In this document: positions 36,974-44,243 of the stretch, in pieces
Numbering within the stretch: position 1 is the first letter of the stretch
How the letters are laid out: each line of letters begins with the position of its first letter
Assembly: GCF_030519475.1 (NCBI RefSeq)
Contig: NZ_JAUMKD010000002.1
Location: forward strand, 367,501-431,500
Source: Micromonospora sp. C28SCA-DRY-2
GTDB taxonomy: Bacteria; Actinomycetota; Actinomycetes; Mycobacteriales; Micromonosporaceae
Direction of reading: 5' to 3'
DNA length: 64,000 bases
Notes under the pieces: model-generated
Seen by the model: only the letters and a program-made list of their open reading frames with translations
Database searches by the model: none
Told to the model about the DNA's origin: nothing
Position numbers and translations under genes: made by a program

Positions 36974-38307
36974 CAGCGCCTCCCTCGGCTGACCGCGGCG
37001 CCGACCGCACCGACCAGCGCCGCCACCGCACCGGCGGCCACCGCCCCCAGCACCCGGTGCTGCCGGCGCACCCGCCGCCGCACCTCCGCGTACGGGGTGG
37101 TGGAGAACGAGACCAGCTCGTACTGCGAAACGTACCGGCCGGGCAGCGCCCGTTCCAGTGCGTGCTCCACCCGCCGCCACAGCTGGAACACCGGCGAGGC
37201 GACCTTGTCCCGCATCTCCACGAAGTTGGTCAGCGCCATCCGGGCGATCGCCTCGGCGTTGTCCCGCCGGCGCTCCTGGAACAGCGGCAGCGCCGCCGCC
37301 CAGTCGTCGGCGCACTCGTCCAGGCAGCGGTCCAGCTCCACCACGTCCTCGAACGCGCAGTTCGCGCCCTGCCCGTAGAACGGCACGATGGCGTGCGCCG
37401 CGTCGCCGAGCAGCCCGACCCGACCGTCCACCTGCCACGGCGTGCAACGCACCGTGCCGAGCACGCCCACCGGGTTGTGCTGGTAGTCGTCGACCAGGTT
37501 CGGCGCCAGCGGTGGCAGGTCCGGGTAGTGGGTGGCGAAGTGCCGCTCGATCGCGGCCGGGCTGCCCAGCGAGGCGAAGCTCGCGGTGCCGTGGGTGGGC
37601 CAGAAGAGCGTGCAGGTGAACGACCGGTCCGGGTTGGGCAGTGCGATCATCATCGAGGTGCCGCGCGGCCAGATGTGCAGCGCCTCGGGGTCGAGGGCGA
37701 AGTCGCCGCCCAGCGGCGGGATGGTCAGCTCCTTGTAGCCGTAGTCGAGGAAGTCCAGGCTCTCGGTGAGCAGGCCGTGGCCGAGCAGCTGGCCGCGTAC
37801 CGCCGAACCGGCGCCGTCGGCGCCGAGCACGACCGGCGCGCTGGCGGTCGTCTTGCCCGCCGGCGTCTCGAAGGTCATCTCACCGCTGGCCGGGTCGAGG
37901 CCGACCAGCCGGTGGTCGAAGGCGATCCGCACCCCCGGCAGCGCGGCGGCGGCGTCCAGCAGGGCGTTGTTCAGCGCGCCCCGGCTGATCGAGTTGATCG
38001 CCAGGTCGCCGGTCGCACTGTAGGACTGGAACTGCGGCTCGCCGTCCACCGGGTGGATCATGCGCCCGCGCATCGGCAGCGCGTCCGCCATCACCTGCTC
38101 GGCCAGCCCGATCCGGCGCAGCGCGTCCAGGCCGCGCTCGGAGAGCGCCAGGTTGATCGAGCGGCCCCGCTCCACCCGCCCGGTACGCGGGTCGGGCCGC
38201 CGCTCGTAGAGTGCCACCCGGTGGCCGCGCCGGGCCAGGAAGCAGGCCAGCAGACAGCCGGCCAGGCCGGCGCCGACCACCGCGATCTCGTCCCGTTCGG
38301 CGCTCAT
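36973..38307 (-). CDS. kmo: Kynurenine 3-monooxygenase
   Basis: A 444-residue FAD- and NADPH-dependent hydroxylase that makes 3-hydroxykynurenine. The FAD fold starts IAVVGAGLAGCLLACFLARRGHRVALYERR. The KMO-specific GRSINLALSERG is near residue 50, and VGLLGDAAHAIVPFYGQGANCAFEDV (about 305-330) is the second FAD motif. The C-terminus ends in a hydrophobic Ala/Val helix followed by SRGRR (about 420-444), which may attach it to the membrane like the mitochondrial enzyme's tail. The ATG overlaps the stop of the 27-residue interposed ORF; GGAGGG in that ORF is its Shine-Dalgarno sequence. Confidence 0.96.
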   Translation of the reverse strand: MSAERDEIAVVGAGLAGCLLACFLARRGHRVALYERRPDPRTGRVERGRSINLALSERGLDALRRIGLAEQVMADALPMRGRMIHPVDGEPQFQSYSATGDLAINSISRGALNNALLDAAAALPGVRIAFDHRLVGLDPASGEMTFETPAGKTTASAPVVLGADGAGSAVRGQLLGHGLLTESLDFLDYGYKELTIPPLGGDFALDPEALHIWPRGTSMMIALPNPDRSFTCTLFWPTHGTASFASLGSPAAIERHFATHYPDLPPLAPNLVDDYQHNPVGVLGTVRCTPWQVDGRVGLLGDAAHAIVPFYGQGANCAFEDVVELDRCLDECADDWAAALPLFQERRRDNAEAIARMALTNFVEMRDKVASPVFQLWRRVEHALERALPGRYVSQYELVSFSTTPYAEVRRRVRRQHRVLGAVAAGAVAALVGAVGAAVSRGRR

Positions 38308-38387
38308 GCCGGCCCTCCGCTCCGCTGCGTGCCACCATGAGGCGCCATCGCGCTGAGCCTGATGATTCGCGCGCTCCGCTCGCTCAT
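38304..38387 (-). CDS. Interposed 27-residue ORF (MSERSAR type) between kynU and kmo
   Basis: Begins MSERSARIIRLSAMAPHG. Its ATG overlaps the kynU stop by four bases (ATGA) and its TGA overlaps the kmo ATG in the same way, so the ORF fills the kynU-kmo gap exactly. A GGGGAGG in the kynU end precedes its start, and a GGAGGG near its own end serves kmo. The start is closely similar in DNA and protein to the ORF at 35415-35468. A translated coupling element is the simplest reading; a functional peptide is not excluded. Confidence 0.5.
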   Translation of the reverse strand: MSERSARIIRLSAMAPHGGTQRSGGPA

Positions 38388-39682
38388 GCGGTCACCTCCC
38401 CGACGGTCGCGGCGAGCGCCTCGGCGACCCGCCAGCAGTCGTGGTACGTGGAGTAGAGCGGCACCGGGGCGAACCGGACCACGTCCGGCTCCCGGGCGTC
38501 GGCGATCACGCCGTGCTCGTGGCGCAGCCGCTTGGTCAGCTCGGCGGCGCTGCCGGCGCCGATCCGCACCGACAGCTGGCAGCCGCGGCGCTGCGGCTCG
38601 CGCGGGGTGACCACGGTCAGCGGCCGGGTGGCGGTCACCTCGTCGAGCAGCCGCTCCAGGTAGCCGGTGAGCCGGATGCTGCGCTCGCGCAGGGCGGGCA
38701 TGCCGACGGCGTCGAAGATCTCCAGCGAGGTCCGCACCGGGCCCATCGCGAAGATCGGCGGATTGGAGATCTGCCAGGCCTCCACGGTGGCCGGTGGCCG
38801 GGAGACCGGGGTCATCTCGAACCGGGTGGCCGCGTCGGTGCTCCACCAGCCCTCGAAGCGCGGCAGGTCGGGGTCGCCGAGGTGCCGCTCGTGGACGAAG
38901 ACGCCGGCCAGCGCGCCGGGGCCGGAGTTGAGGTACTTGTACGAGCACCACGCGGCGAAGTCGACGTCCCAGTCGTGCAGGGCCAGCGGCACGTTGCCGG
39001 CGGCGTGCGCCAGGTCCCAGCCGACCGTCGCCCCGGCGGCCCGGCCGGCGGCGGTGATCGCCGGGATGTCCATCAGCTCGCCGGTGAGGTAGTTGACCCC
39101 GCCGAGCAGCACCAGCGCCACCCGGTCCCCCTCGGCGGCGAGGTAGCCGGTGACGTCCTCGGTGCGCAGGGTGTCCTCGCCGGGACGGGGCCGGAGCCGG
39201 ACCACCGTCTCGTCCGGGTCGAGCCCGTGGAACCGGGCCTGGCTGCGCACCGCGTAGCTGTCCGACGGGAAGGCGCTGTCCTCGATGACGATCCGGGTGC
39301 GGGCGCCGGCGGGCCGGTAGAAGCTGACCATCAGCAGGTGCAGGTTGACGGTGAGCGAGTTCATCACCACGGTCTCCGCGGGCCGGGCGCCGACCAGTCG
39401 CGCGGCCGGCCCGGTGAGCAGTTCGTGGTACGGCAGCCAGGGCCGCTCCGCCTCCAGGTGCCCCTCGACGCCGAGCCGGCCCCAGGCGTCGAGATCGGCG
39501 AGCAGGTCGGTACGGGTGGCCCGGGGCTGCAGTCCGAGCGAGTTGCCGGCCAGGTAGGCCACCTCGGGGTAGCGGCCGCCCTCGGCCGGCGGCACGTGGA
39601 ACAGGTGGCGGTGGCCGCGGTCGGCGGCGTCGAGGCGGCGCGCCTCGGCCTCACCGGCGGCGAGGGGTGCGGGGGTGTCCAT
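38384..39682 (-). CDS. kynU: Kynureninase
   Basis: A 432-residue PLP-dependent hydrolase that splits 3-hydroxykynurenine (or kynurenine) into 3-hydroxyanthranilate (or anthranilate) and alanine. The PLP Lys is in AAWCSYKYLNSGPGALAGVFVH. Other signature parts are YLAGNSLGLQPRAT, VVMNSLTVNLHLLMVSFYRP and VGWDLAHAAGNVPLALHDWDVDFA. With kmo next to it and no anthranilate genes, the 3-hydroxy substrate is expected. The ATG has GGAG eight bases upstream; a 14-base gap separates it from kynA. Confidence 0.96.
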   Translation of the reverse strand: MDTPAPLAAGEAEARRLDAADRGHRHLFHVPPAEGGRYPEVAYLAGNSLGLQPRATRTDLLADLDAWGRLGVEGHLEAERPWLPYHELLTGPAARLVGARPAETVVMNSLTVNLHLLMVSFYRPAGARTRIVIEDSAFPSDSYAVRSQARFHGLDPDETVVRLRPRPGEDTLRTEDVTGYLAAEGDRVALVLLGGVNYLTGELMDIPAITAAGRAAGATVGWDLAHAAGNVPLALHDWDVDFAAWCSYKYLNSGPGALAGVFVHERHLGDPDLPRFEGWWSTDAATRFEMTPVSRPPATVEAWQISNPPIFAMGPVRTSLEIFDAVGMPALRERSIRLTGYLERLLDEVTATRPLTVVTPREPQRRGCQLSVRIGAGSAAELTKRLRHEHGVIADAREPDVVRFAPVPLYSTYHDCWRVAEALAATVGEVTA

Positions 39683-39696
39683 GTCTCGTTCTCCGG

Positions 39697-40599
39697 TCAC
39701 ATCGCGGTCCGGGCCGACCACAGCTCGGGGAAGACCACCCGGGCCATGCTGCGCTGCAGCCACGCCAGACCGGCGGAGCCGCCGCTGCCGACCTTGGCGC
39801 CCATTGTCCGCTGTACGGCCTTGACGTGGTGCTGCCGCCAGTCGCCGAACTGCTCGGCCACCTCGGTCAGCGCCTCGCCCAGCAGGCGCAGGTGGTTCTC
39901 CGGCCCGGCGTCGGCGTAGACCCGCACCCAGGCCGCCTCCACCGCGGGGTGCGGCTCGTGCTCGACGGCCACGTCCCGCTCCAGCAGCTCGGCCGGCAGC
40001 TCGTGGCCGTGCCCGGCGAGCAGGGCGAGCACGTCGTCCCAGACGCTCGGCGCGGCCAGGGCGGCGGTCAGTTCGGCGTACACCTCGGTCTGCCGGCGGA
40101 ACGGCCGGATCAGCGCCGGGTCCCGGAGCCCGAGCAGGAACTCCAGCTGGCGGTACATCGCCGACTGAAAGCCGGAGCCCTCGCCGAGCAGGTTGCGGAA
40201 CCGGTTGAAGTCGGCCGGGGTCATCCAGCGCAGCCCCTTCCAGGCCGCGTTCAACCCCTCCAGGTGCAGGGCGGCCCGGCGCAGCGGGGCCAGTGCGTCC
40301 CACACCCGGTCGGCGCGCAGCAGCCGCTGGGTCTCCCGCAGCTCGTGGCAGGTGAGCTTGAAGTACAGCTCCATGATCTGGCTGACCACCAGGAACGACA
40401 TCTCGCCCGGGTCGTCGCTGAGCGGCTCCTGCAACCGGTGCAGGGTGCTGGCCCGGACGTACGCGTCGTACGGCACCCGCTCGGCGAACTCCAGCGTCGG
40501 CTTGCCACCGTTGCGCTGCGCCCGAGCGGCCCGCTGCTGCGGGGTGGTGGGGCGCACCACCGCGGCCGGCGCGGGCGCCGGCAGCTCCGTCTGCTTCAC
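39697..40599 (-). CDS. kynA: Tryptophan 2,3-dioxygenase
   Basis: A 300-residue haem enzyme that opens the indole ring to N-formylkynurenine, the first step of the pathway and first gene of the operon. Hallmarks: MSFLVVSQIMELYFKLTCHEL near the start, GFQSAMYRQLEFLLG, and the distal WRQHHVKAVQRTMGAKVGSGGSAGLAWL with the haem-ligand His. The GTG at 40599 is chosen because GGAGGAG lies seven bases before it; a longer form beginning MSPPGSRRRR has no such signal. The divergent lrp-like regulator starts 147 bases away. Confidence 0.95.
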   Translation of the reverse strand: MKQTELPAPAPAAVVRPTTPQQRAARAQRNGGKPTLEFAERVPYDAYVRASTLHRLQEPLSDDPGEMSFLVVSQIMELYFKLTCHELRETQRLLRADRVWDALAPLRRAALHLEGLNAAWKGLRWMTPADFNRFRNLLGEGSGFQSAMYRQLEFLLGLRDPALIRPFRRQTEVYAELTAALAAPSVWDDVLALLAGHGHELPAELLERDVAVEHEPHPAVEAAWVRVYADAGPENHLRLLGEALTEVAEQFGDWRQHHVKAVQRTMGAKVGSGGSAGLAWLQRSMARVVFPELWSARTAM

Positions 40600-40652
40600 C
40601 TGTCGTCTCCTCCGTGAGCCGGGTGGCGACATGATCTCCCGGTCACAGCGGC

Positions 40653-40669
40653 GAACGGAATGCCTGTTC
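40653..40669. promoter_or_regulatory. Possible regulator operator and kyn operon promoter
   Basis: A 17-base imperfect dyad, GAACGGAATGCCTGTTC, lies in the 146-base gap between kynA and the divergent Lrp-type gene. A weak minus-strand promoter, TTGAAC with TGTGAC 18 bases away, overlaps it. Lrp/AsnC proteins bind such short dyads and commonly control an adjacent divergent operon. Called by eye. Confidence 0.35.
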
Positions 40670-40745
40670 AACGGCGCTGCGCCGGGACGACCTGCCGTCG
40701 CGAAGGCGGTTCGGCGGTTCCGGTTGGAGAACGTAAGGTCTGCTC

Positions 40746-41213
40746 ATGGACGACATGGACTGGGCGCTGCTACGGGAGTTGCAGGCCGACGCGCGGCTCT
40801 CCTTCAGCGAGCTGTCCCGGCGGGTGCACCTCTCCCCGCCCGCGGTGGCCGAGCGGGTCCGCCGGCTGGAGGAGTCCGGCGTGATCACCGGCTACCACGC
40901 GCACGTCGACCTCACCCGGGCCGGACGCACGGTGGTCGCGCTGATCCGGATGTCCTGCTACGGCGCCCGGTGCATCCTGCACGACCCCGAGGTCGCCGGG
41001 TGGCCGGAGATCCTGGAGATCCACCGGATCACCGGCGACGCGTGCAGCATGCTCAAGGTCGCGGCCGGTTCGATCGACGAGTTCGAGGCGGTGATCGACC
41101 GGCTCGCCCCGTACGGCCAGCCGTCCAGCACGATGGTGCTCTCCACCCCGCTGGACTGGCATCCGGTCACCCCGCTGCCGCCCGCCGACGGCCCCGCCAC
41201 CCGGCGCCGCTGA
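40746..41213 (+). CDS. kynR: Lrp/AsnC-family regulator of the kynurenine operon
   Basis: A 155-residue Lrp-type regulator. The N-terminal helix-turn-helix is MDWALLRELQADARLSFSELSRRVHLSPPAVAERVRRLEESGVITGYHA. The C-terminal ligand-binding RAM domain (about 65-140) includes EILEIHRITGDACSMLKVAAGSIDEFEAVID. It is divergent from kynA, which fits control of the operon. KynR of Pseudomonas aeruginosa is the same type and responds to kynurenine (established there); the ligand here is inferred from position. Confidence 0.9.
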   Translation: MDDMDWALLRELQADARLSFSELSRRVHLSPPAVAERVRRLEESGVITGYHAHVDLTRAGRTVVALIRMSCYGARCILHDPEVAGWPEILEIHRITGDACSMLKVAAGSIDEFEAVIDRLAPYGQPSSTMVLSTPLDWHPVTPLPPADGPATRRR

Positions 41214-41298
41214 CCGGCCCGGTTAGCCCCGCACCCAGGGGGAAAGCACGCCGGGTCGCCCCAGCAGGACCGGTACACCGGTGCCGGGAGGGAGGATC

Positions 41299-41838
41299 AT
41301 GCGGGGTCTGCGACCGGACGGAGGCGTGCTCCGCGCCCCGTCGACCATCATCCGGCTGCTCGGGGTCTTCGTCGTGATCGGGGCCTTCGTCCTGGTCGGC
41401 GCGACGCCGGCCCGGGCCGCCGAGAACGTCTTCGTCGAGGTGACGCCGAACAGCGCACAGGCGGGCACCCGGGTGAGCATCCGGGCCGGCTGCGACAACG
41501 GCAACAACCGGCAGGCGGAGGTGCACTCCGACGCGTTCGGGCGGGTGGTGCTCCGACCGGACAACGGCTTCCTGACCGGTCAGGCGACCATCCCGGCCAA
41601 CAAACAGCCCGGTGACTACCCGGTCGACCTGCGCTGCCAGAACGGCAAGACCGCGACCACCACGCTGACCGTGCTGAACATGGAGCAGCCCAGCAAGGGG
41701 CCGGCGACCGGGGGCGGCGCCACCGCCGGCGGCCGGGGCACCGGCTCGCTGCTGCTGGTCGGCGGCGTCGCCGTGGTCGCCGTGGTGGTGGCCTTCGGGG
41801 TGTTCGGCAACCGCCGTCGGACCGGGGCCGGCTCCTGA
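41299..41838 (+). CDS. Secreted, C-terminally anchored Ig-like protein, probable partner of the sortase
   Basis: A 179-residue protein. The signal peptide (about 1-40) has a hydrophobic core LLGVFVVIGAFVLVG and a cleavage site after ARAAE. A beta-rich domain follows (about 41-130: FVEVTPNSAQAGTRVSIRAG ... VDLRCQNGKTATTTLTVLN) with a Cys pair near 56 and 107. A Gly/Thr-rich hinge leads to a C-terminal helix (LLLVGGVAVVAVVVAFGVF) and NRRR. No LPxTG is seen, so sortase anchoring is uncertain. It lies 12 bases before the sortase gene. GGGAGGGAGG precedes the ATG. Confidence 0.75.
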   Translation: MRGLRPDGGVLRAPSTIIRLLGVFVVIGAFVLVGATPARAAENVFVEVTPNSAQAGTRVSIRAGCDNGNNRQAEVHSDAFGRVVLRPDNGFLTGQATIPANKQPGDYPVDLRCQNGKTATTTLTVLNMEQPSKGPATGGGATAGGRGTGSLLLVGGVAVVAVVVAFGVFGNRRRTGAGS

Positions 41839-41850
41839 CCCCCCGCCGCC

Positions 41851-42681
41851 ATGGCCGGTTCTCGCGCGCGCACCCCGCGACCGGGCCGGGCGGCCGCCCG
41901 CCGGGCGCTGCGGGCGTCCGGACGGGCGGTGGTGGCCACCACCCGGCGGCTGCGCCGGGTGGCCGGCGAGGCCGTCTCGGCCAGCGTCGCCACGCCGGAC
42001 CCCGCCACCCGGCCGTTGCCGGCCCGACCCCGGCACCGCTGGGCGCCCGGTCGACGGCTGGCCGCGGCCAACCCCGGCCTGCCGGTACTGGTGATCGGCA
42101 CGCTGATGGTGCTGATCGTGGCGATGCTCGGGGTGGAGCGGGTCACCGGGATCAGCATGCTGCCCGACCGGTTCACCGCCAGCCTGCGGCCGCCACCGAA
42201 GAAGTTCCCGGTGCTGCCGGCGAGCCGGCCGGTGGGCATCAGCAGCCAACCGATCGACCTGGCGGCGCCCGTGCACAACGTCGGCATCGCCCCGGACGGC
42301 AGCATCGCCGTGCCGGACGCCGACCGCGCCCAGGAGGCCGGCTGGTACGACCAGGGCCCGACCCCGGGCCAGTACGGGCCGGCGGTCATCGTCGGGCACG
42401 TCGACACCAGCACCGGGCCGGCGGTGTTCCACCGGTTGCGTCAACTGCGCGCGGGCGACCCGGTCGAGGTCAGCCGCGAGGACGGCTCGGTGGCGGTCTT
42501 CGAGGTGGACTCGGTGGAGCGGTTCGACAAGGAGCGGTTGCCGGTGGACGAGGTGTACGGCGACTTCAGCCGCCCCAACCTGCGCCTGATCACCTGTGGC
42601 GGCCGCTGGGTCGGCGGGGAGACCGGCTACGCCGACAACGTGGTCGTCTTCGCCACCCTGGTGCGGGCGCGCGACGGGTGA
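41851..42681 (+). CDS. Class F sortase
   Basis: A 276-residue membrane-anchored transpeptidase. The long basic cytoplasmic N-terminus (about 1-72) precedes a single helix (LPVLVIGTLMVLIVAMLGV, 78-96), followed by the extracellular sortase domain. The catalytic His183 is in VIVGHVDTSTGPAVF and Cys249 in LRLITCGGRW, with Arg252 close by as the likely third residue. The HVDT and TCGG contexts are those of actinobacterial class F (SrtF) enzymes. It sits directly after a secreted protein that may be its substrate. Confidence 0.9.
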   Translation: MAGSRARTPRPGRAAARRALRASGRAVVATTRRLRRVAGEAVSASVATPDPATRPLPARPRHRWAPGRRLAAANPGLPVLVIGTLMVLIVAMLGVERVTGISMLPDRFTASLRPPPKKFPVLPASRPVGISSQPIDLAAPVHNVGIAPDGSIAVPDADRAQEAGWYDQGPTPGQYGPAVIVGHVDTSTGPAVFHRLRQLRAGDPVEVSREDGSVAVFEVDSVERFDKERLPVDEVYGDFSRPNLRLITCGGRWVGGETGYADNVVVFATLVRARDG

Positions 42682-42688
42682 GCGGGGC

Positions 42689-43222
42689 TCAGGCCGCCTC
42701 GGGCTCCCGCAGGTCGAGCCAGTCGGCCCAGCGCGGGTCGGGCGCCCGGTGGCCCAGCACCCGCCAGGCGACGCCCTTCGGGGCGGCCGGCAGCGCGTGC
42801 AGCCGCCAGCCCAGCTCGGCCGGGGTCTTGTCGCCCTTGGTGTGGTTGCACTTGGCGCACGCCGCCACCACGTTCTCCCAGGCGTGCCGGCCACCCCGGC
42901 TGCGCGGGAAGACGTGGTCGATGGTCTCCGCCGGCCCCCGGCAGTACGCGCACCGCCAGCCGTCGCGGGCGAAGATGGCCCGGCGGGACAGCCCGACGTG
43001 GGTGCGGTAGGGCACCCGGACGAACCGGGTGAGCCGGACGACCGACGGCACCGGTAACGCGTTGCGGGCGCTGTGCAGGACACCGTCGCCGTCGGCGACG
43101 CAGACGGCCTTGGCAGAGAGCACGAGGATGGCGGCACGACGGACGGACACGACACACAGCGGCTCGTAGGTGGCGTTGAGGACCAGCGCGCCGGAGCCCA
43201 CCGTGGGTCGTATGTCAGGCAT
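42689..43222 (-). CDS. HNH endonuclease
   Basis: A 177-residue HNH-fold protein. The nuclease core is RRAIFARDGWRCAYCRGPAETIDHVFPRSRGGRHAWENVVAACAKCNHTKGDKTPAELG. It has a zinc site formed by the CAYC and CAKC pairs and the catalytic DH. The N-terminal part (LVLNATYEPLCVVSVRRAAILVLSAKA) is typical of the widespread actinobacterial HNH proteins next to housekeeping genes. I chose the ATG at 43222, nine bases after GGGAGG, over a GTG three codons earlier that abuts it. No toxin, phage or restriction partner is visible. Confidence 0.9.
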   Translation of the reverse strand: MPDIRPTVGSGALVLNATYEPLCVVSVRRAAILVLSAKAVCVADGDGVLHSARNALPVPSVVRLTRFVRVPYRTHVGLSRRAIFARDGWRCAYCRGPAETIDHVFPRSRGGRHAWENVVAACAKCNHTKGDKTPAELGWRLHALPAAPKGVAWRVLGHRAPDPRWADWLDLREPEAA

Positions 43223-43603
43223 CGCGCTCACCCTCCCGGTCCAGCGGCCCCACTCGCCACCGTCGACCGGGATCGGGCACAGCGCTCACCGCGGCCGACG
43301 CCGGCCGGATCACCGACATCCGTTGCGCCAATAGTCCCTGATCGGAACCGGGATTGCACGTACTAATCTCTCATCTGGCAGAGAGATCATCCGGACTGCG
43401 GCTGATCGCCGTGCCGACCTGGGTGAACTCTTCCGCCACGGGACAGCGGTCGACGGCCCCCTGCCGGTGTCAGGTGCGCCGGATCCGGGCCCGATGATCT
43501 TTCGCTCGCCGCCCTGCCGTCCACGCAGGCCAGGGGGCTCGAAGATGCCGATGACCCCGGACAGAACGATCCCCGACCGGACGGCCGCTGCGATGATCAG
43601 GCG
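43223..43603. other. 381-base non-coding gap
   Basis: Lies between the HNH gene start and the next plus-strand gene. The stretch 43320-43400 is AT-richer (around TACTAATCTCTCATCTGG) and may hold promoters, but I cannot define a -10/-35 pair. No hairpin or clear ORF. Confidence 0.4.
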
Positions 43604-43978
43604 ATGACCGACCAGCCGGACTGGACCACCCCCATCCGGGCGGTGCACGTGCGGCACGGCACCCAGACGGCCTGCGGCGGGATCGCCGTCGTGCTCGCGG
43701 ACGTCGAGCCACATCCGGCCTACGCCTTCACCGCACGGTTCGAGGGACGACCACCCGGCCCGGCCGACCTGCGCCAGGAGTGCGTCGACGGCTTCACCGA
43801 CGGGATCCGGACCGAGTTGGTCCGGCTCTGCGGCGGACAGCCGCCCCCGGTCCGGGTCGTGCTGCGCCGCATCCTGGTCCACGACGTCGACTCGTCGGCG
43901 GCGATCAACCGGGCAGCCGGACGGCTGGCCGCCGCGGAGGTGCTCCGGCGCGCCATCGACGGCCGGCGGGCACCCTGA
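43604..43978 (+). CDS. Small soluble protein, unknown function
   Basis: A 124-residue protein: MTDQPDWTTPIRAVHVRHGTQTACGGIAVVLADVEPHPAYAFTARFEG, then a helical region ADLRQECVDGFTDGIRTEL and VRVVLRRILVHDVDSSAAINRAAGRLAAAEVLRRAIDG. Alternating strands and a long C-terminal helix suggest a compact alpha/beta domain. The DVDSSAAINRAAGRLAAAEVL segment recalls elongation-factor-G domain IV-like small proteins, but I would not rely on that. It stands alone upstream of the DNA ligase gene. Confidence 0.65.
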   Translation: MTDQPDWTTPIRAVHVRHGTQTACGGIAVVLADVEPHPAYAFTARFEGRPPGPADLRQECVDGFTDGIRTELVRLCGGQPPPVRVVLRRILVHDVDSSAAINRAAGRLAAAEVLRRAIDGRRAP

Positions 43979-44243
43979 CCAGCCGGCGGCGTGCGGGTGA
44001 ACCGCCAGCGCGCCCCCGGGGTCACCTCCCGGGACCGGTCCCGCACCGACCGCTGATCGACCGGTGGCCCCTCGACGCACCGCTGCGCGCCGGACCTCGA
44101 CGGCGCCGGCCCGGGTCGGGCTCGCGTGGCCGGGGCCGGGTATCCAACCTTCCGCATCTACCAGCGCGAGCGCAGCCGCACCCTGGAGTATCCGAGGCGG
44201 GGGTGACAGCGATTCGCGACCGACAGGCGGCGCCACCGGCACG

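Noticed and set aside
43310..43480. Minus-strand WRKSS sequence resembling a DUF397 protein
   Set aside because: Only five residues match, no conserved Cys/Val-Glu-Val core follows, and the frame has no start with a Shine-Dalgarno sequence.
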